Assembly: GCF_007595705.1 (NCBI RefSeq)
Contig: NZ_NISY01000005.1
Coordinates: forward strand, 186,001-250,000
Length of the DNA stretch: 64,000 nucleotides
Source: Streptomyces sp. SAJ15
Lineage (GTDB): Bacteria > Actinomycetota > Actinomycetes > Streptomycetales > Streptomycetaceae
Direction of reading: 5' to 3'
This document shows, one piece after another, positions 40,438 to 48,572 of the stretch. Position 1 is the stretch's first letter, and every line of letters starts with the position of its first letter. The notes below the pieces were generated by a model. That model did not search any database and was not told the origin of the DNA. It was given only the letters and a program-made list of their open reading frames with translations. The translations under genes and the position numbers were made by a program.

Positions 40438-40845
40438 GGCGCGCGTGGCCGGCGCCGGGCGCGGCGCGCGTCGTCGATGCCGGGCGTAGGCGCGCGTGGC
40501 CGATGCCGGGCATGGCGCGTGTCCTCGATGCCGGGCGTAGGCGCGCGTGGCCGATGCCGGCGTGGCGCGCGTCCTCGATGCCGGGCGTAGGCGCGCGTGG
40601 CCGATGCCGGGCGCGGCACGCGTCCTCGATGCCGGGCGTAGGCGCGCGAGGTCGGCGCCGGCATGGCACGCGTCCTCGATGCCGGGCGTAGGCGCGCGTG
40701 GCCGATGCCGGCGTGGCGCGTGTCCTCGATGCCGGGCGTAGGCGCGCGTGGTCGGCGCCGGGCGCGGCGCGCGTCGTCGATGCCGGGCGTAGGCGCGCGA
40801 GGTCGGTGCCGGGCGCGGCGCGCGTCCTCGATGCCGGGCGTAGAG
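40438..40845. repeat. Array of about eight 50-51 bp tandem repeats between convergent genes
   Basis: The core GCCGGGCGTAG recurs at 40479, 40530, 40580, 40631, 40681, 40731, 40782 and 40833. Units are 50 or 51 bp with a few variant positions, and a partial unit precedes the first core. The mixed 50/51 period breaks any single reading frame, so this is not a repeat protein. It fills most of the 615-bp gap (40267-40881) between the antitoxin and the lyase; the rest of the gap shows nothing else. It looks like a GC-rich minisatellite. Confidence 0.9.
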
Positions 40846-40881
40846 GGCGCGGGTTGGCGCCGGGCGGCGCGGCGCCGGTGG

Positions 40882-42393
40882 CTACCGCGCGGCCGGGCGG
40901 GCCGACGCCTCGTCGGCGGTGTGGTCGTCCGGCTGGGCGAGCGCGCGGTCGACCAGGGTGCCGGAGGCGCCGACGTAGCGTTCGGGGGCGCACAGCTCGG
41001 CGAGTTCCTCGGCGGTGAGGACGTCCGCGATCTCGGGGAGTCGTCCGAGGGCCTCGGCGAGCGGTCGCCCGGTGCGCCGCGCGGTCGTGGACGCCTCGTC
41101 GAGAAGGCGTTTGGCGGCCGTCCTGCCCAGCTTCGGGGCGAGCACGGCGCTGACGCGTTCGGAGACGACCTGGCCGCCGGTGAGTCGGAGGTTGTCGCGC
41201 ATCCGCTCGGGCCGCACCTCGATCCCCTCGGCCAGCTCCGCCATGGTCGAACCGGCGCCGCCGACCAGGCGCAGGCACTCGCGGAGCAGCAGCCACTCCG
41301 CGTGCCAGCCGCCGGCGGACCGCTCGTCCTCCGAGACCAGCAGCTGGGTCAGTGCGCCGGCCAGCGCGGGGACTTGGAGAGCGGCGCTGCGGACCAGGGT
41401 GGCCAGCACCGGGTTGCGTTTGTGCGGCATGGCCGAGGACGCGCCGCGGCCGGCCACGGCGGGCTCGGCGACCTCCCCGATCTCGGTCCTCGCCAGGGTC
41501 TGCACATCGACCGCGATCTTCCCCAGGGCCCCGGCGGTGAATCCCAGCGCGGCCGCCAGGTCGGCGATCGGCGTGCGCAGCGCGTGCCAGGGCAGCCGGG
41601 GGCGGGCGAGCCCCGTCTCGTCGGCGAACGCGTCGGCCAGCCGTACGGCGTATCCGGCGGGGTCGAAACCCCCACGGCTCTCAGCGCCTTCAGTGCCCTC
41701 AGCGCCCAGGGGGCCTTCGGGGAACGCGGCGGAGTCCAGGCGCGCGTACTCCAGGTATCCGGCCAGCGTGCCGGCGGCGCCGCCGAGCGAGACCGGCAGC
41801 CCGTCCCGCTCCACCCGCGCCAGCCGGTCGTCTGCGTCCCGCACCAGTTGGCGCCATCCCGCCGCCTTGAGTCCGAAGGTGACGGGCACCGCGTGCAGGG
41901 CGAGGGTGCGCCCGGCCATCACCGTGTCGCGGTGCTCCGCGGCGAGCCGGGCCAGCGCGTGCGCCGTGCGGCACAGGTCCTCGCGGATCAGGCCCACCGC
42001 CCGGCGGGCGACCAGCATCGCGGCGGTGTCGAAGACGTCCTGGCTGGTGGAGCCGCGGTGGACGTACTCGGCGGCCGCCGGGTCGACGGCCGCCACCGCC
42101 TCGGTGAACATCCGTACCAACGCCACCACGGGGTTGGCCGACTCGCGGGCCGCCACGGCCAGCGCCCGTACGTCCAGCCCGCCCGCCCGGGCCACCTCCG
42201 TGATGGTCTCGGCGGCCTTCGGCGGCACGGTGCCCAGGCGCGCCTGGGCCCGGGCCAGCGCGGCCTCGGCGTCGAGCATGGCGGCCAGCCACGCCTCGTC
42301 GTCCACCGCCCGCTCGACCGGGGTCCCCGCGCGTACCGGGGAGAGCAGCCCGGCGTCCACCGGGGCGTCCGTCCTGTCGGCTCTGCTGTTCAT
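40882..42393 (-). CDS. Lyase of the adenylosuccinate lyase/PcaB superfamily
   Basis: 503-aa member of the fumarase/aspartase superfamily, closest by eye to 3-carboxy-cis,cis-muconate cycloisomerase (PcaB)-like proteins. The signature loop is SSAMPHKRNPVLATLV near 310, and the upstream STSQDVFDTA motif near residue 117 is also typical. Such enzymes add or eliminate across a C-C/C-N bond next to a carboxylate. In specialised-metabolite clusters they may cleave or build an amino-acid-derived precursor; the substrate here is unknown. The ATG at 42393 overlaps the stop of a short upstream frame (ATGA) that looks like the tail of a lost FAD/NAD(P)-binding protein. It is the last gene of the right-hand run. 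Confidence 0.85.
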   Translation of the reverse strand: MNSRADRTDAPVDAGLLSPVRAGTPVERAVDDEAWLAAMLDAEAALARAQARLGTVPPKAAETITEVARAGGLDVRALAVAARESANPVVALVRMFTEAVAAVDPAAAEYVHRGSTSQDVFDTAAMLVARRAVGLIREDLCRTAHALARLAAEHRDTVMAGRTLALHAVPVTFGLKAAGWRQLVRDADDRLARVERDGLPVSLGGAAGTLAGYLEYARLDSAAFPEGPLGAEGTEGAESRGGFDPAGYAVRLADAFADETGLARPRLPWHALRTPIADLAAALGFTAGALGKIAVDVQTLARTEIGEVAEPAVAGRGASSAMPHKRNPVLATLVRSAALQVPALAGALTQLLVSEDERSAGGWHAEWLLLRECLRLVGGAGSTMAELAEGIEVRPERMRDNLRLTGGQVVSERVSAVLAPKLGRTAAKRLLDEASTTARRTGRPLAEALGRLPEIADVLTAEELAELCAPERYVGASGTLVDRALAQPDDHTADEASARPAAR

Positions 42394-42602
42394 GCGTTCA
42401 CTCCCAGGGAATCGGTGACGGGCTGGTCCGACTCGCCCTCAAGGGAGGGGAGCTGTCGGATCGCCCGCGCGATCGCGTCCGAATCGCCCAGGGTGACGGA
42501 GTCGACGCCGGGACGGATACCGGCGGCGATCACCCAGTGGACATATCCGGTGGGGACGCCGTACGCGAACCGGCGCGGATGCGCCCGCCCGTCCGCCTCC
42601 AC
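42390..42602 (-). pseudogene. C-terminal remnant of an FAD/NAD(P)-binding protein
   Basis: A 70-codon frame reading FAYGVPTGYVHWVIAAGIRP followed by GVDSVTLGDSDAIARAI. This resembles the extreme C-terminus of FAD/NAD(P)-binding (pfam13454-like) proteins, which end with a similar PTE-x-VHW, RPGVNS and DADAVAR pattern. Nothing upstream (42603-42788) supplies the dinucleotide-binding N-terminus. The stop overlaps the start of the lyase (ATGA), as if an intact two-gene operon lost most of its first gene. A short real peptide gene starting at the GTG at 42602 is the alternative. Confidence 0.5.
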
Positions 42603-42788
42603 CAGCCGATAGGGCCGCTCGGCGACCGCGAGCCCGCCGGCCTCCCGCCTCCCGCCGCCGTCCCCGCGATCGCGGTACGGGGCCGCCGCCGAAGGCCGGC
42701 AGCCGGCGCGGCGGCGGAGGGGCGGTGCGGCGCGGATCCGGCTGGTGTAGCCGTCTCGATCAGCGCCGCGAGGTGTTCGCCGCCCCGG

Positions 42789-43361
42789 TCAGGGGTGACG
42801 GGCCTCGCACACCAGCCGCATGTCCCGGTGGGCCAGGTGCCAGACCGTGTGGTAGCTCTCCAGCAACGGCGAGGCCACATGGTCCAGTTCGCCCTTCTCC
42901 ACCTGGAGCAGCGCGTTCTCCAGTCGCTCCGGGTAGCTCGCCCACAGCGGGGCGGCCGACGCGACCGCGTCCAGCGCGCCGCGCGCCTGCTCATGGAAGT
43001 CGCGCAGATCCTGCCCGACGGTGTCCCGGGCGCCCGCCTGGTACCCCGTCACCAGCCGCTTCAGCGTTCCGTCGTGGGCCTCGAAACCGGCCAGCGCCGC
43101 CCCGAGCGCGGCGCTCCCGGCCGGGTCGAGTCCGGCCAGCCATGCGGCCACCGCGGACGTCGCCGCCTCAGTGCCCTCGGGTGTGAGCCCGTACATCTCG
43201 CCGCGCGGGCTGCGCACCAGCCGCACTCGGCCGGCCTCGACCAGCCGGGTCAGCGCGTCCTCGGGCTCCGCCACTCCCCAGGCGGGGAAGCGCTCGGCGC
43301 CCAGCCAGCCGGCCACCCGCAGCGCGTGCAGGATGCCCCCGTCGACCTCGTGCATGCTCAT
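42789..43361 (-). CDS. Winged-helix-like protein of unknown role
   Basis: About 190 aa. The first 80 residues look like a winged-helix fold: helices, then RVRLVRSPRGEMYGLTPEGTEAA with the strand-turn-strand wing and the TPEG motif of many transcription regulators. The C-terminal 100 residues are helical and end in HLAHRDMRLVCEARHP; no ligand site is recognisable. It may regulate the adjacent phosphohistidine-type genes or sense a pathway metabolite, but no family match is certain. I choose the ATG at 43361, with AAAGG about 8 nt upstream; a second ATG is at 43355. Confidence 0.65.
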   Translation of the reverse strand: MSMHEVDGGILHALRVAGWLGAERFPAWGVAEPEDALTRLVEAGRVRLVRSPRGEMYGLTPEGTEAATSAVAAWLAGLDPAGSAALGAALAGFEAHDGTLKRLVTGYQAGARDTVGQDLRDFHEQARGALDAVASAAPLWASYPERLENALLQVEKGELDHVASPLLESYHTVWHLAHRDMRLVCEARHP

Positions 43362-43444
43362 CCGTCCGTCCTGCCTTTCGTGTCGTCTCCGTGCCCCGGG
43401 TACGCCCGGGGCCCGCGGATAGCGGATGCGTGCGGGCGCACGCG

Positions 43445-44524
43445 TCACAGATACGCCTGGGCGTGGGCGACGGCGAGCCGGGCCAGCGGGCCGTCCACCC
43501 GCAGTCGCTCCCGCGCCTCCGCGGCCGCTCGCCGCGTCACCGTCCTCACCCACGCCTCGGCGGGTCCGGAGACCACGTCGGTGGCCTCCGCCGGCCCGAA
43601 CGTCCATCGCCCGAGCGGGCCCGCGTCCAGGTCGAGCCGGAGCGTGTGTCCCGGCGGCGTCCGCACCCGCGCCCGCAGCAGGGCGAACCGGAGCGTGTCA
43701 TGGCCGAGGGAGGCCACGTGCCACGCCTCCGCCGTGAGCCGGTCCGGTGTGCCGAGCGCCCGTCCCAGGTCCCAGCCGTGCGCCCAACTCTCCATCAGCC
43801 GCGCCTGGGTGAAGGCGCCGACCGAGAGGCCGAGCCCCCAGGGCACCCGGGCCCGCGGCCCGGCCCCCGCCAGCGCGGCCAAGGTCGCCTCCTGCGCCCG
43901 GCACAGCCAGGCCACCAGCTCGTCCCGCCCGCGGCCGGCCCCCCGCGCGGCCCCGGCCGCGGTGAACGCCGCCGCGTCCGGATACGGGCGCAGCGCCTCG
44001 GCGAAGCTCCGCGGCCCCCCGGTGACGGTGTCGGCCGCGACCTCCTCGGTGTCCGCCAGGTGTCCGATCTGATGCCGCACCGTCCACCCCGCGGCCGGGG
44101 TGGGCAGCTCCAACTCCCGCTCGCCGACCCCGGCCAACAGCGCGCGCACCGCCTCGAACTGCCGCCGCAGGTCCCGCAGCGCGGTGCCGGGACCGGGGTC
44201 GACGCCCGGGTCGAGCCCCGAGGGTGCTCCCGACTCGACCGCCGGGCCGGCCTCCGGACCCGTCGCCGCGGCGGCGGCCCCCACCTCCCCACCCGGAGCC
44301 GGAACCCCGGCGACCCCCGCCGACCCCCCACCCCGCGACCGGTCGGCGTCCGACCCCGCTCCCGGCGCCGGCGGTGCCGTGAACGCGGCAGCGTCTGCCG
44401 CCCCGGGCGCCCGTACGGCTCCCGGAGGGGTGTCGGCGGTCGCGGGGGGCTCGGCCCCGCCGGGCCGTTGCGGTGCCCGCGCGGTCGGGTGGCCGGGCGC
44501 GGGCCCGGCCGGTGGTGCGGTCAC
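43445..44524 (-). CDS. DinB/maleylpyruvate isomerase-like protein with disordered N-terminus
   Basis: 359 aa if translation starts at the GTG at 44524, which overlaps the stop of the AMP-ligase/PPDK gene (GTGA). Residues 1 to about 115 are Pro/Ala/Gly-rich and probably disordered. From about 118 the sequence fits the actinobacterial family with a mycothiol-dependent maleylpyruvate isomerase N-terminal domain: LPTPAAGWTVRHQIGHLADTE and later LMESWAHGWDLGRALG, whose His and Glu/Asp residues are metal-ligand positions of the DinB-type four-helix bundle. Such proteins often act on or with mycothiol. A real start closer to the domain cannot be excluded, but the coupling favours the long form. Confidence 0.72.
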   Translation of the reverse strand: MTAPPAGPAPGHPTARAPQRPGGAEPPATADTPPGAVRAPGAADAAAFTAPPAPGAGSDADRSRGGGSAGVAGVPAPGGEVGAAAAATGPEAGPAVESGAPSGLDPGVDPGPGTALRDLRRQFEAVRALLAGVGERELELPTPAAGWTVRHQIGHLADTEEVAADTVTGGPRSFAEALRPYPDAAAFTAAGAARGAGRGRDELVAWLCRAQEATLAALAGAGPRARVPWGLGLSVGAFTQARLMESWAHGWDLGRALGTPDRLTAEAWHVASLGHDTLRFALLRARVRTPPGHTLRLDLDAGPLGRWTFGPAEATDVVSGPAEAWVRTVTRRAAAEARERLRVDGPLARLAVAHAQAYL

Positions 44525-47500
44525 CGGGCGTCTCGTCGGGCCGTGGCGATGGCCAGGGACCAGCGGGCGTGCTCTCGTTGGTCGGTGGCGGGGAGCGCCA
44601 CGAACGCGAGACGGCAGTCCGGCAGTCGGGTCCGCCAGGGACGGGCGGGGTCGGGGGCGGGGTGCAGATACGCGACCCGGCCGCCCCGCGCCGCCCAGGT
44701 CTCGGCCACCGCCGGGTCGCCCGTGGCGACGAGGGAGCCGTCGCCCGCAGCGGGCAGCTCGTCCTCCGCGGCGCAGACCAGCGCCCGTTCCGGGGCTGAT
44801 GCGGCGGCCGTCGGGTCCGAGTCCGCCGCGACGGCCAGCGGCCGGCCGGTGGCCCGGTCCACCAGAACCACGGCTCTTCCGGCCTCGACCGCGGCCGCGT
44901 CCGTGGCCTCCGGCGCCGCCGTACGGCAGACCACCGTCCCCGTCGCCACGGCGCCCGGCAGCTCCGGCGCCCGGTCCAGGTCGGGGTCGCCGGGGGCGGG
45001 TGGCACCCGGCCCAGCCAGACGCGGCCGGTGGTGCCGCAGACCGTGACCTCCGGGAGCGGTTCCCCGTCGGGCTCCGCGGCGCGTAGCCGGGCCGCGAGG
45101 TCGGGGTCCAGGAGCTGGGCGCCGACGACGGTGGGGAGGTCCAACTCGCGGGCGACGACGGCCGCGTGCGAGGTGCCCCCGCCCTCCAGGGTGAGGACCG
45201 CGGCGGCCTGGGTCATGGCGGGGAAGTCCGCGGGCTCGGTGGTCGGGCGGAGCAGCACCGCCGTGCCCGGCGGGTGCCGGAACACCTCCTCGACGCCGGT
45301 GACCAGCGGGCCGTGCGCGACGCCGGCGCAGGCGGGCAGGCCGACCGCCAGCAGCCCCGGCGGCTCGCCGGCGACCCGCGCGGGCGGCGAGGCGAACAGC
45401 GCGTCCGCGTCCAACCGGGCCAGGGCCTGCCGCGCGGTGAGCCGGCCGTCCCGCCACATGCGCTGGGCGACCCGGTTGAGGACGTGTGGCGCGGCGGCCG
45501 CGGGGCGCACCTGGACCAGCCACAGCCTGCCGCGTTCGACCACGAACTCGACATCGGCCATGGCGCCCAGCTCGTGGTGGAGCCGGGCGACCAGCTCGGT
45601 CAGCAGCCGGTGCGCCCGGGGGTCCTGCGCCTCCAGCGCGGCGACCGCCTGCGGGGTGCGGGTGCCGGAGACCAGGTCCTCCCCGGTGGATCCGGTGAGG
45701 TACTCGCCGAACAGCCCCTCGTCCCCGTTGATCGGGTTGTGGCTGAACACCACCCCGCTGCCGGAGGCGCCGCCGGCCATGCCGTACGCCAGCGCCTGCA
45801 CCACCACCGCGGGGCCGGGCCGCTCCGGGATGCCGTGCGCCCGCCGGTACCGTCGGGCGCGCTCCGAGTTCCAGGAGGCGCGCACCGCCTCGACGGAGAC
45901 CCGCACCTGGTCGACCGGGTCCACGGGGTAGTCGGCGCCGGTGAGTTCGGCGTAGAGCCGGCGCAGCCGGTCGTACCGCTCCGCCGGGCCGCCGGTGGGG
46001 TCCCCCTCGGCGGCGGCCAGCCGCGCCGGGTCGGCGCAGCCGACGTGGCGGCACAGCTGGCGGGCCTGGGTGAGCAGCGCCTCCCAGGCGGCGGCGCGGT
46101 CGCCCAACCGGCGGGCCAGCGGCTCGACGTCCGAGGGGGACAGCCCGATGCCGAGCAGGGTGTCCATCATCCCGGGCATGCTCCGTGGCGGGCTGGAGCG
46201 CACCGCGAGTCCCACCGCGGACTCGCGCGGCGCCATGGTGTCCGCCGCCGCCTCGGCCAGCGCGCCGAGCAGCTCGCGGATCCGCTCCGCGTCCACCGGG
46301 CGCGCGGCGAGTTCGGCCGAGGCCAGCACCGCGAACGGCGGTACGGGGAGGCCGAGTCGGCGCATCAGGGTCAGGTGGTGGCCCTTGCCGCCGAGGAGGG
46401 CGCGCGACTCCTCCGCCGAGCGCGGCGCGGCCCCGGCCGGTTGGGCGGCCCCGGCCGGTTGGGCGGCCCCGGCCGGGCGGGCGGCCCCGGCCGCGTCCTC
46501 CCCCTCGGCCTCGTCCCCGTGCCGCGGCACGACCCGTGAGCGGCCGCTGTCGGGGTCGGTGGTGAAGGCGTAGGGGAAGTCCTCGCCCAGGCGCACCGGG
46601 GTGCCGGTGAGCTCGCCGCCGACCAGCGACCGCCAGAGCTTGCCGCGCTGCGGTTTGCCGCTGGTGGTGCGGGGCACGGCGAGCGCGCCCACATGCAGCA
46701 CGGCGACGCGGTCGGCGGAGAGCCCGAAGGACTCCAGGACGTCCCCGAGTCGGGTCACGTCGAGCGTCTCCGCCCCGCGCTGGACGGTGACCAGCACCGC
46801 GGGGGTGCCGGAGACGGAGTTGAGGACGACGGCGAGCTTGTCGTGCTGGAGCTCCAGCACCCGCACCAGCGCCAGCTCCACGTCCTCGGCGGTGACGTAC
46901 CGCCCGTTGACCTTGACGGAGTCGCCGACCCGGCCCAGGACGTAGATCTGCTCCTCGTGGCGGAAGCCGAGGTCGCCGGTGCGGTAGCCGCCGGTGGTGA
47001 ACCGCTCGTCCTCCGGCGGCGCGCCGAAGTAGCCGCGGGAGAGCGCGGGCGAGCGGACCAGCAGTTCGCCGACGTGCCCGTCGGGCAGCGCGTGGCCGTC
47101 CTCGTCGGTCACCGTGATGTCGACGCCGACCAGCTCGGTGCCGCAGGACACCACGCTGTGCAGCGTCCGGTCGCCGGGTTCGGCCCCGGCGAGCCGGCGC
47201 CGGCCCGCGATCCGCACCGGGGCGCCCTGGCTGAACTCGGTGGAGCCCAGCAGCAGCGCCTCCGGCTCCCGACCGTGGCCGACGCCGGAGACCGCGAGGG
47301 TCGCCTCGGCCATGCCGTACGAGGGCGACAGCGCCTCGCGGGTCAGCCCGTGCGGGGCGAGCAGCCCGTGGAAGGCGTCGAGCACGGACATGCTGACCCG
47401 GTCGGAGCCGACGATCAGCGCCCGCCAGCGGCCGAAGTCCATGCCCTCCAGGTCCTCCGGGCGCACCCGGCGGACCACCCGCTCCAGGGCGAAGTTGGGG

Positions 47501-48246
47501 ATCGCGGAGATGGTGCCGCCGCGCTCACCGAAGATCTTCAGCCACTCCAGCGGGCGACGGACGAAGTGCTCGGGCCGCATCAGCGACACCTCGCAGCCGA
47601 GCACCACGGGGGTCAGGAACAGCCCGATGAGTCCCATGTCGTGGTGGAGCGGCAGCCAGGAGCCGAAGGAGGACCCCGGTTCGAGGCGGTACTTGTCCTC
47701 CAGCAGCGCGACCTGCGCGAGCGCGGCCTCACTGGTGAGCGTCACGCCGCGCGGGGCGCTGGAGGAGCCGGAGGTGAACTGGACGAGTGCCAGGTCGTCC
47801 TTGTCCAGCACGACGCGGGTGCGGTCCTCGGCGGGTGGCAGCGGCCGCCGCGCGTCGATGACGCGCGGCGCCGCTTCCGGCAGCCCGGCCAGCAGGTCCA
47901 GCACGGGCCCCTCGGCGACGACGCAGCCGGGGCGCAGGGTGTCCAGCAGCCCGGCGACGAAGGTGCCGTAGTCGACGGGGCCCTGGTAGCCGCGGGGGGC
48001 GATCGGCGTCGGGGTGGCGCCGACGGCCATGGCGGCGAAGAAGTACCGGGTGAACTCCGGCCCGGAGGGCAGGACCAGCGCGACCCGGTCCCCCCGGCCG
48101 ATCCCGTGCCGCCGCAACTCGGCGGCGGCGGCGAACACCTGGTCCGCGAAGTCCGCGTAGGTGTGGCGGGTCCACTGCTTGCCGTCGTAAGTGGTGATCC
48201 CGGCGTCGGTGGCCGGATTGTCGAGCCAGCTCGTCAGGTCGCGCAT
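44521..48246 (-). CDS. Fusion: acyl/aryl-AMP ligase + PPDK ATP-grasp + phosphohistidine domain
   Basis: 1241 aa. Residues 1 to about 560 are a FAAL-type AMP ligase (FTSGSSSAPRGV near 159; PRTTSGKPQRGKLWR near its end). A Pro/Ala-rich linker (about 585-610) leads to the N-terminal nucleotide-binding part of pyruvate phosphate dikinase: LLGGKGHHLTLMRRLGLPVP near 620, VRSSPPRSMPGMMDTLLGIGL near 685, and SGSGVVFSHNP with FGEYLTG near 830. A swivelling domain follows with the phosphohistidine motif GGGTSHAAVVAREL near 1020. The PEP/pyruvate-binding barrel of true PPDK is missing. The protein could adenylate an acid onto the adjacent ACP and also transfer a phosphoryl group from ATP. I know of no such fusion with an assigned function. 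ATG at 48246; the ACP gene lies 8 bp upstream. Confidence 0.9.
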   Translation of the reverse strand: MRDLTSWLDNPATDAGITTYDGKQWTRHTYADFADQVFAAAAELRRHGIGRGDRVALVLPSGPEFTRYFFAAMAVGATPTPIAPRGYQGPVDYGTFVAGLLDTLRPGCVVAEGPVLDLLAGLPEAAPRVIDARRPLPPAEDRTRVVLDKDDLALVQFTSGSSSAPRGVTLTSEAALAQVALLEDKYRLEPGSSFGSWLPLHHDMGLIGLFLTPVVLGCEVSLMRPEHFVRRPLEWLKIFGERGGTISAIPNFALERVVRRVRPEDLEGMDFGRWRALIVGSDRVSMSVLDAFHGLLAPHGLTREALSPSYGMAEATLAVSGVGHGREPEALLLGSTEFSQGAPVRIAGRRRLAGAEPGDRTLHSVVSCGTELVGVDITVTDEDGHALPDGHVGELLVRSPALSRGYFGAPPEDERFTTGGYRTGDLGFRHEEQIYVLGRVGDSVKVNGRYVTAEDVELALVRVLELQHDKLAVVLNSVSGTPAVLVTVQRGAETLDVTRLGDVLESFGLSADRVAVLHVGALAVPRTTSGKPQRGKLWRSLVGGELTGTPVRLGEDFPYAFTTDPDSGRSRVVPRHGDEAEGEDAAGAARPAGAAQPAGAAQPAGAAPRSAEESRALLGGKGHHLTLMRRLGLPVPPFAVLASAELAARPVDAERIRELLGALAEAAADTMAPRESAVGLAVRSSPPRSMPGMMDTLLGIGLSPSDVEPLARRLGDRAAAWEALLTQARQLCRHVGCADPARLAAAEGDPTGGPAERYDRLRRLYAELTGADYPVDPVDQVRVSVEAVRASWNSERARRYRRAHGIPERPGPAVVVQALAYGMAGGASGSGVVFSHNPINGDEGLFGEYLTGSTGEDLVSGTRTPQAVAALEAQDPRAHRLLTELVARLHHELGAMADVEFVVERGRLWLVQVRPAAAAPHVLNRVAQRMWRDGRLTARQALARLDADALFASPPARVAGEPPGLLAVGLPACAGVAHGPLVTGVEEVFRHPPGTAVLLRPTTEPADFPAMTQAAAVLTLEGGGTSHAAVVARELDLPTVVGAQLLDPDLAARLRAAEPDGEPLPEVTVCGTTGRVWLGRVPPAPGDPDLDRAPELPGAVATGTVVCRTAAPEATDAAAVEAGRAVVLVDRATGRPLAVAADSDPTAAASAPERALVCAAEDELPAAGDGSLVATGDPAVAETWAARGGRVAYLHPAPDPARPWRTRLPDCRLAFVALPATDQREHARWSLAIATARRDAR
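46429..46491. repeat. In-frame 18-bp repeat in the interdomain linker
   Basis: Three tandem 18-bp units (46429-46482) and a partial fourth encode repeated Pro-Ala-Gly-Ala-Ala-Gln in the linker between the AMP-ligase and PPDK-like parts. It is consistent with a flexible tether. Confidence 0.85.
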
Positions 48247-48254
48247 CCGGTCTC

Positions 48255-48572
48255 CTACACCGCCTGCCCGGTATCGGCGCCGGTGGCGGCGACCTTGCTC
48301 TGGATGACGGCGGCGAGGTCGCCGACGGTGCCCGCGGTGTAGGTCTCCGGGGTGTCGATCAGCTCGATGCCGAACTCCTCCTCGACGCGGGTGAGGACCT
48401 CCAGCAGGGCGAGCGAGTCCAGCCGGATGTCCTGGCTGATGGAGTCGGTCAGCCGCAGGTCGCGGCGGGGGCGGTCGACGGCGATGGCGTCCTCGAGCGT
48501 GGCCACGATGGCCTCGATGGAGTGCGGGGCCGCGGTGCCGGCGGCCGTGTCGACGGCGGTGTTCTCAGTCAA
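48255..48572 (-). CDS. Free-standing acyl carrier protein
   Basis: 105-aa carrier protein. The phosphopantetheine serine is in DIRLDSLALLEVL near residue 53, followed by VEEEFGIELIDTPETYT, a normal ACP helix II/III pattern. It starts at a TTG (48572), 8 nt inside the end of the upstream gene, with GAGG just upstream. It sits between the phosphohistidine-swivel gene and the AMP-ligase fusion, so the ligase probably loads it. Two downstream-acting reductases (thioester-reductase-like and SDR) and an acyl-CoA dehydrogenase in the same run suggest the acyl group is processed while tethered here. Confidence 0.92.
   Translation of the reverse strand: MTENTAVDTAAGTAAPHSIEAIVATLEDAIAVDRPRRDLRLTDSISQDIRLDSLALLEVLTRVEEEFGIELIDTPETYTAGTVGDLAAVIQSKVAATGADTGQAV

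Noticed and set aside
40438..40845. CRISPR array
   Set aside because: Units are contiguous near-identical copies without unique spacers, and no cas genes are nearby.
40296..40860. Repeat-rich plus-strand frames with Arg/Ala-rich 17-residue repeats
   Set aside because: The DNA repeat alternates 50 and 51 bp, so no frame is kept through the array; all three frames are open by composition only.
42530..42994. 154-aa minus-strand frame across the regulator/lyase gap
   Set aside because: Arg/Ser/Trp-rich shadow of the winged-helix gene; the overlapping frame at 42,390-42,602 has the recognisable C-terminal signature instead.
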